Shown here in pieces: positions 15,218 through 24,294 of a DNA stretch of 42,511 nt. Origin of the DNA: an uncultured bacterium (GTDB lineage: Bacteria; Planctomycetota; UBA8108; UBA1146); contig CAJXMG010000024.1 in the NCBI GenBank assembly GCA_913056395.1, positions 1-42,511 on the forward strand. Reading direction: 5' to 3'. The notes under the pieces were generated by a model. It was given only the letters and a program-made list of their open reading frames with translations. It was not told the DNA's origin and searched no databases. The translations under genes were made by a program, and so were the position numbers. Every line of letters begins with the position of its first letter. The first letter of the stretch is position 1.

Positions 15218-15727
15218 CTATTCAACTTTGTAGGGATCCTCAAATCGCTCTCCGATGGCCGCGCAACGGACCTTGTAGATCCGGGCTTTCTGACAGGCTC
15301 CAAAGACCTTGTGAATATTTCCGGCTTCGGCTCCCTGGTCACAGCGAATCGTCACTTCCAGCCTGGACAAACGGGCCGCAGGATCCGGGTTTGCCGGATT
15401 GTCTTCCCAGAGGTCGTAAGCTTCCGCTTCCTGCCGCAAGGCAAGAGTCAACTGCTCTGCTGTCATCGCCGGACCATTCATCAGCTGAACGATCTCTTTA
15501 CCCTCCGAATCGAAGGACACGTTGACGAACAGGATTCGACTTCCTGGCTGCGGCTCTTCCACCGTGGCTTCTGAAGCCACCGGTAAAATCACTTCAGCCT
15601 GCTGCACAGTCAGCTCGGTGACCACCATGAAGAAGACGATCAGCAGGAACACGATGTCAATCATGGGCGTCATGTCCATGTCGACACCTTTCCTAGCCAG
15701 AACGATTTTTCTTTTCTTCTTGGCCAT
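15218..15727 (-). CDS. exbD: ExbD/TolR-family biopolymer transport protein (first copy)
   Basis: A 169-residue protein: basic N-terminus (MAKKKRKIVLARKG), then MDMTPMIDIVFLLIVFFMVV, a single helix with the conserved proton-path Asp24. The periplasmic domain ends in CQKARIYKVRCAAIGER. It is clearly diverged from the neighbouring ExbD outside the helix, so the copies are probably not redundant. It starts 17 bases after exbB with GGAGCAGG as ribosome site. Known ExbD dimers convert proton flow through ExbB into motion of a periplasmic or outer-membrane partner; here the obvious candidates are the TPR proteins and secretins of the same block. Confidence 0.91.
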   Translation of the reverse strand: MAKKKRKIVLARKGVDMDMTPMIDIVFLLIVFFMVVTELTVQQAEVILPVASEATVEEPQPGSRILFVNVSFDSEGKEIVQLMNGPAMTAEQLTLALRQEAEAYDLWEDNPANPDPAARLSRLEVTIRCDQGAEAGNIHKVFGACQKARIYKVRCAAIGERFEDPYKVE

Positions 15728-15744
15728 ACCTGCTCCATCCAGCC

Positions 15745-16509
15745 TTAAGCGCCGGCTCCGTCATCGAAACGGGACATCAGCTCAGAGGCGATACTGCTCA
15801 CCTCAACCGAAGCACCGTCGATGATGGTTTTCAAAATGAAGTATGAAATCGTCATCGGAATCGCCACGATCAACCCCATCATGGTGGTCATCAGAGCTTC
15901 CGAAATACCCGACGCCAGATCCTTCGGTTTCGGTGAGGTTTTGCTGGTCGCAATCACGTTGAACGCCCCGACCATTCCCATCACCGTTCCCAAAAGACCC
16001 AACATGGGTGAGATCGCCGCAATCAGGGAGATGTAACTGATCTTCCTGTGAAGCTCGGAAGATTCCATCTCGCCGGCTTCCTCCATTGCCTCTTCAATGT
16101 CTTCGTAAGGGCGATCAATTTTCGGCAGTCCGGCTGCAAGAACACTGGAAAGAAAGCTGGGCTGCTGCTCGCATGCGTCCAGGGCGCCCTCGTAATCGTC
16201 GGTCTCAAAAAGGGATTCGACGTGATCCAGAAGATCAGGGGGAACGAGAACGTCACGACGAAGTTGCATTCCATGCATCAGCGTCAGAGCCATTCCTGCA
16301 CCGGAGAGCAGAATCAGGATCACACCCACCGCACCAGCGGCTTTAATATTATCGAGTACGGAAACCGTCTCGACGGGCGCATCACCCTCGGCCTGGGCAT
16401 AGGCCACGACACTGGTTCCCAAAACAAGGGTCACAGTGAAGATGGTCAGGAGAAGAACGCGGGCTGCCGAAACACCCCGAATCTTGCTCATGAAACCTGT
16501 CAACTTCAT
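15745..16509 (-). CDS. exbB: ExbB/TolQ/MotA-family proton channel protein
   Basis: A 254-residue protein. A signal-like N-terminal helix (residues 17-38, ending VAYAQA) is followed by three membrane segments (about 57-80, 160-183 and 204-228). The family hallmarks ISPMLGLLGTVMGMVGAF (166-183) and GISEALMTTMMGLIVAIP (201-218) are present, with TDYEGALD-like cytosolic helices between. This is a stator ring subunit that uses the proton gradient. The start is the ATG at 16507-16509 after GAGAGGAAAG; a start six codons earlier would bury that site. It lies between the TPR genes and two exbD genes, the same order as many Tol/Exb operons with a TPR partner. Confidence 0.92.
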   Translation of the reverse strand: MKLTGFMSKIRGVSAARVLLLTIFTVTLVLGTSVVAYAQAEGDAPVETVSVLDNIKAAGAVGVILILLSGAGMALTLMHGMQLRRDVLVPPDLLDHVESLFETDDYEGALDACEQQPSFLSSVLAAGLPKIDRPYEDIEEAMEEAGEMESSELHRKISYISLIAAISPMLGLLGTVMGMVGAFNVIATSKTSPKPKDLASGISEALMTTMMGLIVAIPMTISYFILKTIIDGASVEVSSIASELMSRFDDGAGA

Positions 16510-16548
16510 TTTTCTTTCCTCTCTCACCTGTTTGTAGAGGTGATTCGA

Positions 16549-17634
16549 TTACTTGTTCCAGCGGGAGTCCGGGGCGACCTGCTTCAGTCTTTGGGTCAAA
16601 CTTTCCGCCCTATCCGTATCTCCCTGTTTTTTGGCCAATTCCTTGGCTCGATACAACGCTTCAGCGAGCACTTCGCCATTCCCGGTCGAAGCCATGACGG
16701 CAGCCCGGAGATAACGGATCATGGCCCACTGTAACTCACCGGCATCTCCACCGGCCTGTTCTTCAGTGGAACGCCCCCAGACCAGCCAGCCATGGGCACG
16801 GGCCGCAGTGTTGCCAAGGACATCCTTGTTTCGTGTCTCGAGGATCTGCTGACGCACCGTATCGGCGGCCTGCTTCCACTGCTTCTGTCCCTGCTGTGCA
16901 CTGGCATAACCAATCCACGCCTGACAGATCTGATCCGTCGATGCATTGGAGTCATTGGACACAGAGGAGAACTCTTCACGACAAGCGCCCCAGTTCTCCT
17001 GGGCCAACAGGCTTTGTGCCTTGCCCAATCGTGCCCCGACCACCCAACGACGTCCCATGTTTCCGGAAGCAAGACTGGAGAGTGCGCTCTCCGCTTCCGA
17101 ATAGTTTCCGGATTTGCGATGGGCTTCGGAGATCGCCATGCGTGCATGGGGAACGTAGAAATCCTTCTTGCTTTCAAACTCGTTCAAGTAGGCCTCTAAT
17201 GCGGAGACCGCTTCCTTGTACTTCGTCGCATCGGAATCACCCCAGCGAAGCAGGGACAATCCGTGCATGTACATGGCACTCGATTTTTTCAGGGCGTCCC
17301 CCATGCTGGTCGCCGACTTGAAACTGCTGGCGGCAGTTTCCCAGTCACCGTTCTCAAAGGCTCCTCGCCCACGGGCCAAGCTGGAAGATTCTCTGGAGAA
17401 AACCAGTCGCTCCACTTTGTCTGCATCGACTTTTTGCGCAGTACTGACTCCCGGCAATTTGAACTGGACCTGCTCGTAAGTGGCTCCAGTAATCGTCACG
17501 TCTTCATAGTTCCTGCCACCAGAGACAATAATCTGGTCCGCAAGGAGTCCGTTTCCGGCAAACGGAAGCAACATTCCGAAAGTCAGAAGAAAGAGCACAG
17601 AGTAGCGCTGCATGGTTGGCGTTCTTTCCATCAT
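16549..17634 (-). CDS. Exported TPR-repeat protein preceding exbB
   Basis: A 361-residue protein with a signal peptide (about residues 1-30, ending LLADQ). A short beta-rich domain follows (about 33-80: GGRNYEDVTITGATYEQVQF, then KVDADKVERLVF), and then helical TPR-like repeats to the end. The domain pair resembles TPR proteins that sit beside exbB operons and could play a CpoB-like role between motor and envelope; that is inference. The ATG at 17632-17634 overlaps the preceding stop as ATGA and has GAGGAA eight bases upstream. ATG codons at 17640 and 17631 are also possible. No catalytic motif is visible. Confidence 0.78.
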   Translation of the reverse strand: MMERTPTMQRYSVLFLLTFGMLLPFAGNGLLADQIIVSGGRNYEDVTITGATYEQVQFKLPGVSTAQKVDADKVERLVFSRESSSLARGRGAFENGDWETAASSFKSATSMGDALKKSSAMYMHGLSLLRWGDSDATKYKEAVSALEAYLNEFESKKDFYVPHARMAISEAHRKSGNYSEAESALSSLASGNMGRRWVVGARLGKAQSLLAQENWGACREEFSSVSNDSNASTDQICQAWIGYASAQQGQKQWKQAADTVRQQILETRNKDVLGNTAARAHGWLVWGRSTEEQAGGDAGELQWAMIRYLRAAVMASTGNGEVLAEALYRAKELAKKQGDTDRAESLTQRLKQVAPDSRWNK

Positions 17635-20465
17635 TTGCATTCTTCCTCCAGACGATCAAAGCGAGCCTGGAGTCCTTCCGGGGCAAAATCTTTACCGTCC
17701 CCGGCCATCAACTTGCGACTGCGAATCAACTGAATGACATCTTCACAACGGCCCTGGGCTTTCAGTACTTCCATGTACTGCAACCATGCGGACCAGTAAT
17801 CACGCTCGAAGACAGGGTTGGTTCCGCCAGAGAAGAGCAGCGACTTGCGACGCTGATCGAGAATGGCGATGGCTGCCTGAAGATCCTCGGACATCGACTT
17901 GAGACGGCTCGCCGAGCGATCGGACTGGTAGAGCCCCATTTCGGCAGAGGCCCTCTGAATCAGCACGAAAGGAGCTTCGTTGTAGGAACCGCTGTAAGTG
18001 TTGTCTTCGTAGTTCTCGATGATGGCATTGAGACTGTCGAGGGCTTCCTTGTTCCTGCCAGCGGCATTGGCAGCTTTTGCAAGGAAGTAGGAAACACCGA
18101 TCACCAGTGATTCCTCACCGGATTCCAACGCCTCTTCCTGAGCTTTCGACAGCATCTCCGCAGCCTCTGCAGAGAAACCTCCATCGATCAGGATCGATGC
18201 CAGACCCAGTCGGACTCCCGGTCCCGATTCTTCGAAGCCGGATCCCGGCAGACGGATCCAATCCAGGACCAACTCTCCTGCCCTGCGCTGGTTCTCCGGG
18301 GTGGAGGAAGCAGCATAGGCTTCGATCAGGTAGTAGGTACCGGCAACGAGAGTCTGACTGTCGGGCCAAACCTTGCGCAGTTCAGCCAACACTTTTTCCG
18401 ATTCAGCGGTCTTGCCGTCCGCTGCAAGAACTTCGAGCATGAAGAGCAACGCACCTTCGCGGTAGACGTTGTTGCCGCCGATCTCATTCAAAACAGGCTG
18501 CAAATACTTGAGTGCTTCCGCAGAGTCCTTGCCGCGGTCACCCCAGTAGATCTTTGCCAACTCGTAACGAAGAACCGATTCCCCACCGACACTACGGGCT
18601 TCACGTGCTTGGGAAAGCAACGGAAGAATTTCTCCACTCGCATCCTTTTGTGCCTGCTCCGTATCACTACTGGACCGGAAAAGGCAACGGGCAGCACCCG
18701 CACGGGCCCTGAAGAAGAAGGGCACCTGCTTCTCTTCTTCGCCGTCGTTATAGGTTCTGGAAATCCTGCGGAACAATTCACGGGCCTTGCGGTAATCTCC
18801 TTCGAGTTCCGCCTCAACAGCCTGTTGAAGTTTCAACTGCTCGCTGCCCAAACCCTGAGAATTGTCAGCGAACAATTTCTCTGCAACAACCAACAGTTCG
18901 CCCCAAGGCCCGTCAGCACCGCTACCGGCGAAATCACCGGCGATGGCAAAGAAGTTCTGTGCGGCCATCGCCACCATCCGTGAATCGGGGTAGTTCTCTG
19001 CCAACTCCTGATAAGCGAGGGCCGCCTCAATCGATCGGCCGAGTGCATCGCTGGACTCACCGATCTCGTAGAGCGCCTCGGCTCGCCATGTGGCGGCTTC
19101 CTTGCTGTCATCGGAAGCGTAAAGAGCCAACTTTGCAGTTTCGATCGACTTCTCCGGCAATCCGCGATCACGGAATCCCAAAGCGGCCCGTGCATAATAT
19201 TCTGCGGGGAGATTACCCGCTCCCAACTCCTGAAGCCTGCTTAATCCGCGATTGAGACCGGTGACCACTTCCCGGGCCTGACCGGGATCTGTGGAATAAG
19301 CTTCCGGGTTATCGAAGCGATCGATCACCGCGTTGATCAACTGGAATCCACCGGGGCGATCACCGCTGGCGAGCCGGGTTACCCCCTCTTCCACATCCAG
19401 AAGTGCGACGAGTGTCGCCAACTCCGGGTCCTCCGGGGTTTTTCTGTAGGGGAAATCAGGTTGTTCCTCTTCGTAGAGGAAATCGAGAAGGTCGAGTCCG
19501 TCCTGTGGCTGACCTGAGCGATTGTAGGCACGCAGGGAACCAGTCAGGGCTTCGACCCTCATTTGACGGATGAAGTAGATGACGTCATCGCTGTAGGGAG
19601 GATCTGCACTGGGTTCGATGTCGACCAGCAGCTCCAGGGCACCGGCCGCTTCTTCAGCCTGCCCCGCTGCCGAAAGCGCCTGACCATAGATCAACTGCGC
19701 CTCATAGCGACGGCCAAAGTTTTCGTAACGGGAGTTGACGAACTCGTCGGCAAAGGTGGCAAGGGCCATGTACTTGGCCTGGGCCGCCTCACTGCCATCC
19801 GGCAACATCGCGGCATAAACCTTGTAAGAATTCAGTCGATTGAACTCCCAAAGATCACGGATACGAGTTTCCTCAGCCAGTTTCCCCGCCAGTTCATCCC
19901 GATCGGAATCACTGGCCCGCATGACCTTGTCCTCGCTGCGCGAGACCTCGTCATTCAGGCGGCGAATGTTTTCATTCAGAACCTTGTCGATCTCTTCATT
20001 CCAGATGCGATCGCGAAGATCCATCGCCTGTTGACGCTGGGAAGGACTGGTTGCAAAAATCATTTCGGTGTTGGCATCGGAAAGCCTCAGCAGTGCGGCC
20101 AGCACCGACTCCAACTGGGCTCCCTTCGAACGGGGATGATTCGGGTACTTTTTGGCGAGCTTTTGAATCTCGGCCTCATACCCGTCCACATCCCCCTCGA
20201 TACGCATGGCGTCCGCCAGAGCAAACTCGAGGCTCGCTCTGCCACCGGAATCAGCCGTCTTGATCCGGGACTGAATCCAGACCCGGGCAAGATCAGGGCT
20301 GCCATAGGTTCCGAGCAGTTCACTGACGAAAACGGTTTCCTCCATAGTCAACGGCCCCCTGCCCAATGACTGGGCGGGCGCGATTGCCGGTACAAGCAGT
20401 ACCGCCAAGAGAGCCAGACCAGGGACGAATGACGTCCGGAGGGTATGAGAGAATCCGTTGAACAT
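17631..20465 (-). CDS. Large exported TPR-repeat protein
   Basis: A 944-residue protein with a cleavable signal peptide (about residues 1-32, ending AIAPAQ). The rest is almost wholly helical repeats of about 34-40 residues, for example AALAYQELAENYPDSRMVAM and GEYRKARELF-like units. A coiled-coil-like stretch at about 150-200 is rich in D, E and R. It should be periplasmic. It lies 39 bases after secretin B and overlaps the next TPR gene by four bases, so it is made with the secretin and motor. A scaffold or pilotin-like role is plausible but unproven. AAGG six bases before the ATG supports the start. Confidence 0.78.
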   Translation of the reverse strand: MFNGFSHTLRTSFVPGLALLAVLLVPAIAPAQSLGRGPLTMEETVFVSELLGTYGSPDLARVWIQSRIKTADSGGRASLEFALADAMRIEGDVDGYEAEIQKLAKKYPNHPRSKGAQLESVLAALLRLSDANTEMIFATSPSQRQQAMDLRDRIWNEEIDKVLNENIRRLNDEVSRSEDKVMRASDSDRDELAGKLAEETRIRDLWEFNRLNSYKVYAAMLPDGSEAAQAKYMALATFADEFVNSRYENFGRRYEAQLIYGQALSAAGQAEEAAGALELLVDIEPSADPPYSDDVIYFIRQMRVEALTGSLRAYNRSGQPQDGLDLLDFLYEEEQPDFPYRKTPEDPELATLVALLDVEEGVTRLASGDRPGGFQLINAVIDRFDNPEAYSTDPGQAREVVTGLNRGLSRLQELGAGNLPAEYYARAALGFRDRGLPEKSIETAKLALYASDDSKEAATWRAEALYEIGESSDALGRSIEAALAYQELAENYPDSRMVAMAAQNFFAIAGDFAGSGADGPWGELLVVAEKLFADNSQGLGSEQLKLQQAVEAELEGDYRKARELFRRISRTYNDGEEEKQVPFFFRARAGAARCLFRSSSDTEQAQKDASGEILPLLSQAREARSVGGESVLRYELAKIYWGDRGKDSAEALKYLQPVLNEIGGNNVYREGALLFMLEVLAADGKTAESEKVLAELRKVWPDSQTLVAGTYYLIEAYAASSTPENQRRAGELVLDWIRLPGSGFEESGPGVRLGLASILIDGGFSAEAAEMLSKAQEEALESGEESLVIGVSYFLAKAANAAGRNKEALDSLNAIIENYEDNTYSGSYNEAPFVLIQRASAEMGLYQSDRSASRLKSMSEDLQAAIAILDQRRKSLLFSGGTNPVFERDYWSAWLQYMEVLKAQGRCEDVIQLIRSRKLMAGDGKDFAPEGLQARFDRLEEECK

Positions 20466-20504
20466 GAAAACCTTCTATCTGAACTGCGTCAGATTTCCTT
20501 GTGA

Positions 20505-23021
20505 CTAGTTAAAGCGCTTCTCTTCCTCATCACGGATCACCGTGATTTTGGCACTGATCAGCACGAACAGATTGGACTGCATTCGGGAATTCCCCTTACG
20601 TCCAGCCAAGAGATCCAGAATCGGCAATCGCGAGAAGACAGGAATACCGGCACGAGACTCCTGAGTAATCGTTCTCTTCAGACCACCCACCAGAACAGTT
20701 CCACCATCGGGAATCGTTACCGTAGTCTTGATGTTGGTCACTGAAAGAACCGGGAATTCCACGTTCAGGTTTGTCAGTCCCAGAGTCAGGGTCTTGAATC
20801 TGGAGGGCAACTGCACTGCCAAAGTCGGCTCGATCTCGAGGATCACGTATTTGCGATCGTGACTCACTGTCGGACGTACCTGAAGGATCGATCCACTGTT
20901 GAGGATTCCGATCACTGGGTTGATCACAGGAACCACACCGGTCTGGTTGACCTCGGCGTCCTCGATGTAGGCGCTTTGATCCACAACCAGAGAGTGAGAG
21001 ATCTGGGTGTTGAAGGCCGTCACACGCGGGGCATCCAGCTTCTTGGTGCGCTGGATTTTCTGGTTAGCTTCCAGAATCGCCTCGAGGGCGTAACTGTCGA
21101 GAACGTTGTACTGCAGTGCAAAACCACCGGTGTCAGAAAGGTTGAAGGGAGACACCGAAGAACCCAGTGGCAGAGAGAAAGCGTTGTAGACCGCTGCACG
21201 GACGTCAATCTCTCCCTGAGCGTCGACGATCTCGAAACCGGAAGCAATCTGCGTTCCTGCTCCGTCGATGTCATTGATCGGGTTCGGAAGGTTCGAGTTG
21301 AACGGGTTTCCGTAATCGACGCCGATGGACTCAAGGAAGTTATCCTGAAGATCAATGAAGCGGCTTTCCACCGTCACCATCACACCTGTGGACTTACGCA
21401 GAGCCTTGAGCAACTGAACCAGTTTGCGGTGATTGGCGAGGGTGGTGTTGGCCACGAGACGACCATTCTGGATCTTGACCGATTCGCCATCCGGCTCGCC
21501 TTCGTCGCCGAAGAGCGCATTGATAACGAGCTCGACAAGAATGTCGGAATCAAGAGTGGTCTCCTGGGAATCCTCTTCACCACCGATGTCGAAGAGTCCA
21601 CCGGCACCGCCGTCATCGCCATCCTGACTCGACTCGAGGGCGAGTCGGGGAGCACGGAAGTCAGGCTTGTCCTTGGTGATATCGGAAACTTCGTAGAACT
21701 CCAGGAACACATCGTTGCGGACCGAGTCGGAGGGTCCAATCAGGACCGCTCCCGAACGGATGACGTAAGTGAAGGGAGGATCATTCCCCTGAAGGACCAG
21801 GTTGAGCACGTTCTCCAGCGGCAGGTCTGTCACTTCCGCAAGACGGACGGTTCCATCTCCACCCTCGAGAGCCTCGGAGGCCTCTTTCGTCAGCACAAAG
21901 TTGATACCGGAGAGCTCTCTCAGGAACTGAATCACCTGCTCAAAAGGCTCATCCTCGAACTCAACACTGGCAACACGAACCTTCAGGCGCGAACGGATGG
22001 TTTTGACCTGCTGGCTCTCGACTGCCTGAAGACGATCTTCGAGGGACTGCTCCTGACGGCTGATGCGCAACCACTCTTCGCGAGTCGGGAAGTTGAAGAT
22101 GTCCGTGTAGGGAATCTCCGACTCCAACTGGCTCAGGAAGGTACGGTCCCACTCCAACTGGGTCTGAAGGCTGGTATCCAGTACTTCGTAAAGGTGGCGA
22201 AGCTCGGCCGCCTCACGACGCAGTGCGCGGACATCCTTTCTGGAAGGATCGAGCAACAGCACTTCATCGCAAAGGGCAATCACACGCTCGTAATCACGCT
22301 CGGAGAAGAGCCTGCGTGCCTGGCGAAGGATCTCGTCGATACGATTCTGAATGAAGGAGACGGAGCGGGCCATCTCAGACTCCGCTTCAGCAAGGATACG
22401 CATCTCACGTTCACGCTTCTCAGTTGCCGCGAACTCATTCTGAAGACGGATCGACTCCTCTTTCGACTGACGGGCACGATTCTGTTGATCGCTCAGGTCG
22501 TAATCGAAGGGGAACCAGCGGATGCGCTCAAGGATCTGATCGAAGACGGTGATCGCCTTGTCGTAACTGCCTTCGTCCATGGCTCTGCGTCCGTCGAGGT
22601 AGAGACGCTCAAGCTCAAAGACGTCCTGCTGAAGGCGAACCTTCTTCTCGTCGACCATTCGACGCTGAAGATCACGGATGTCTCCGCTGCGGTCACTCAG
22701 CAGCATCAAAACTGTATCGAGAAGCTCACGGGCATTCTCATTGCCCGGATCAAGGCGTACTGCCTCCTGCAACTTCTCTTCGGCTTCGATATAGCGCAGT
22801 TCGTTGATCAACTTCTCTGCTGCGTTGACTGCTTGAATGGCAGCCCCGGCACGGGCCTGATTCTCCAGGTTCACATCGCGAATCAGTCCGTCCACGCCCC
22901 CATCTTGGGCCACGACCGGTTGAGCAGCGAAGCTGAGGAGCAACAGGGCCAGAGCGATCACTGAGAAAACGCTTCTCGCCGCAGCAATTCTGAAGTTGGG
23001 CTCCCGGAGGCTTATCGACAT
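20505..23021 (-). CDS. Secretin with signal peptide I (secretin B of a pair, PilQ/GspD-like)
   Basis: An 838-residue protein. It has a signal peptide (about residues 8-38, ending VVAQDG) and N-terminal TPR plus long coiled-coil helices (about 55-330). An STN-like domain (VEFEDEPFEQVIQFLRELSG) and secretin N-domains follow. The C-terminal secretin domain carries VTIPDGGTVLVGGLKR and IPVFSRLPILDLLAG. The ATG at 23019-23021 is chosen for AAGGAGAGATCG just upstream; a longer frame from 23090 would not use it. The domain order, an IPYTDIFNFP string before the STN domain and the final EEEKRFN closely parallel secretin A, so the two are paralogues. Directly preceded by pilM-N, pilO and pilP-position genes, it is the likely PilQ of that platform. 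Confidence 0.9.
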   Translation of the reverse strand: MSISLREPNFRIAAARSVFSVIALALLLLSFAAQPVVAQDGGVDGLIRDVNLENQARAGAAIQAVNAAEKLINELRYIEAEEKLQEAVRLDPGNENARELLDTVLMLLSDRSGDIRDLQRRMVDEKKVRLQQDVFELERLYLDGRRAMDEGSYDKAITVFDQILERIRWFPFDYDLSDQQNRARQSKEESIRLQNEFAATEKREREMRILAEAESEMARSVSFIQNRIDEILRQARRLFSERDYERVIALCDEVLLLDPSRKDVRALRREAAELRHLYEVLDTSLQTQLEWDRTFLSQLESEIPYTDIFNFPTREEWLRISRQEQSLEDRLQAVESQQVKTIRSRLKVRVASVEFEDEPFEQVIQFLRELSGINFVLTKEASEALEGGDGTVRLAEVTDLPLENVLNLVLQGNDPPFTYVIRSGAVLIGPSDSVRNDVFLEFYEVSDITKDKPDFRAPRLALESSQDGDDGGAGGLFDIGGEEDSQETTLDSDILVELVINALFGDEGEPDGESVKIQNGRLVANTTLANHRKLVQLLKALRKSTGVMVTVESRFIDLQDNFLESIGVDYGNPFNSNLPNPINDIDGAGTQIASGFEIVDAQGEIDVRAAVYNAFSLPLGSSVSPFNLSDTGGFALQYNVLDSYALEAILEANQKIQRTKKLDAPRVTAFNTQISHSLVVDQSAYIEDAEVNQTGVVPVINPVIGILNSGSILQVRPTVSHDRKYVILEIEPTLAVQLPSRFKTLTLGLTNLNVEFPVLSVTNIKTTVTIPDGGTVLVGGLKRTITQESRAGIPVFSRLPILDLLAGRKGNSRMQSNLFVLISAKITVIRDEEEKRFN

Positions 23022-23186
23022 CGATCTCTCCTTGCTTTGAAGTATTTGCTTACGAATCCACATTCGCTCGCAACTTTTCCGGACCAACACTGTTGGCCAT
23101 TTTTTGCAGTTTCAATTCGCACCATAGAGCCAACGCTCTTATGGGGTGCTGGCCAAATCGCCCCGTGGCGCAGTGGCCCGTACAGT

Positions 23187-24290
23187 CTAGTCGTCACCGC
23201 CAAAGAGGCCCCCACCTGAGGGTCGGGTTCTCTTGGGCTTTTCCACTTCGACTTCATCCGCGACTTCGTTGTCAGCGGAATCGGTCTCTTCGTCATCCCC
23301 ACCTGATTCGGCGGGATCACTGTCAAAGTTGTCCCAACCGCTGGGTGTCAGCGACAGGGGGTCGTCATTGTTTTTAAGGTACGCTCTTTTTCCGCTGGCA
23401 TTTTTCAGGACGACCACTCGACCGTCAGCCGTATCCTGAATGCGCTCAAGTCGGAACCCGGTTCCGAACAACTCGGCAGACTCGGCTCCCGCCTTTGGCT
23501 CTGTTACTACTTTGGCTGACTTCTTGGCAGAGTCGGAGTCCCAGTCCCAGCGGGAGTACTGAATCGTCGCCCTGCCCGGCATGAAGTTTCCGGAACTGTC
23601 GAGTCTTCCAACCTGTGCACCGCTGACTTTCCAGGCGTCATTCGCTGGCATCAGCACCGCTCCAGATTCGCCGGATACCACAGAATTTGAACCATCCCGC
23701 GGGAACTGCATGCTGCCGGGAAGTCCCGCAGCACTGGCCGCAATCCGATAGCGGTAACTGCGACCGGCTTCTAGGGGGCCAGATTGGATGGAGAAAGCCT
23801 GACCAGAAGCAAATCCACTGACCTGCTGAAGCTTGGTCCAGTCTCCATCCCCCTCCTGCATCTCTATAACACAGGAAGTGATTTCCGCATTTGAATAGAG
23901 TGCATGACGTCCAGAGACCTCGTGATAGGTACTCTGGTCAGAGGAATCACGAACCACTTTGACGGAAGCGATGTATGGAGCATCCAGAGTTGGTGCGACC
24001 AGAATGATGCGCTCCTTGACGTCCAGTCTTGCCGGCTTGCGGTAGAAGGCCCACTCAGGGATCGCCTTTTCAGAGTCAACCTCGTAGGCCAGGCGCACCT
24101 TTTCCAATACTTCAGGAACACTTTGATCTCCCAAATCCTGGGAAGCCATGTTCTCTTCGATCTTGTCATTGGCCTCACTGATTTTGCTGGAATATTCACT
24201 TCCAGGATCACTGATCAAGAAAGGGTAGCCAAATCCAACAACCAGGAGCAGAGCAACGACTGCGATGGTGATCTTGTCGATATTTTGCAT
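23187..24290 (-). CDS. Single-pass periplasmic protein in the pilP position
   Basis: A 367-residue protein. One membrane helix (about residues 5-23: KITIAVVALLLVVGFGYPF) is followed by a helical stretch and a beta-rich region. Part of that region resembles a fibronectin-type fold (LEAGRSYRYRIAASAAG at about 185-201). The tail is acidic, then basic (EKPKRTRPSGGGLFGGDD). Position between pilO and the secretin matches PilP or the Amuc_1099 slot, but no PilP motif is recognised, so the assignment is by context. The ATG at 24288-24290 has AAAGGAG at good spacing; an earlier start would overlap pilO. The 165 bases to the secretin start hold no gene. Confidence 0.68.
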   Translation of the reverse strand: MQNIDKITIAVVALLLVVGFGYPFLISDPGSEYSSKISEANDKIEENMASQDLGDQSVPEVLEKVRLAYEVDSEKAIPEWAFYRKPARLDVKERIILVAPTLDAPYIASVKVVRDSSDQSTYHEVSGRHALYSNAEITSCVIEMQEGDGDWTKLQQVSGFASGQAFSIQSGPLEAGRSYRYRIAASAAGLPGSMQFPRDGSNSVVSGESGAVLMPANDAWKVSGAQVGRLDSSGNFMPGRATIQYSRWDWDSDSAKKSAKVVTEPKAGAESAELFGTGFRLERIQDTADGRVVVLKNASGKRAYLKNNDDPLSLTPSGWDNFDSDPAESGGDDEETDSADNEVADEVEVEKPKRTRPSGGGLFGGDD

Positions 24291-24294
24291 TCGA

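Noticed and set aside
20859-22964. 701-codon open frame on the plus strand opposite secretin B
   Set aside because: Same reason: it mirrors the secretin coding frame, with no ribosome site or recognisable fold.
23096-23140. Hairpin CCAAC-ACT-GTTGG followed by a T run on the plus strand, between the pilP-position gene and secretin B
   Set aside because: The T run is on the plus strand, where no gene ends nearby; on the transcribed minus strand it has no T run, so it is not called a terminator.
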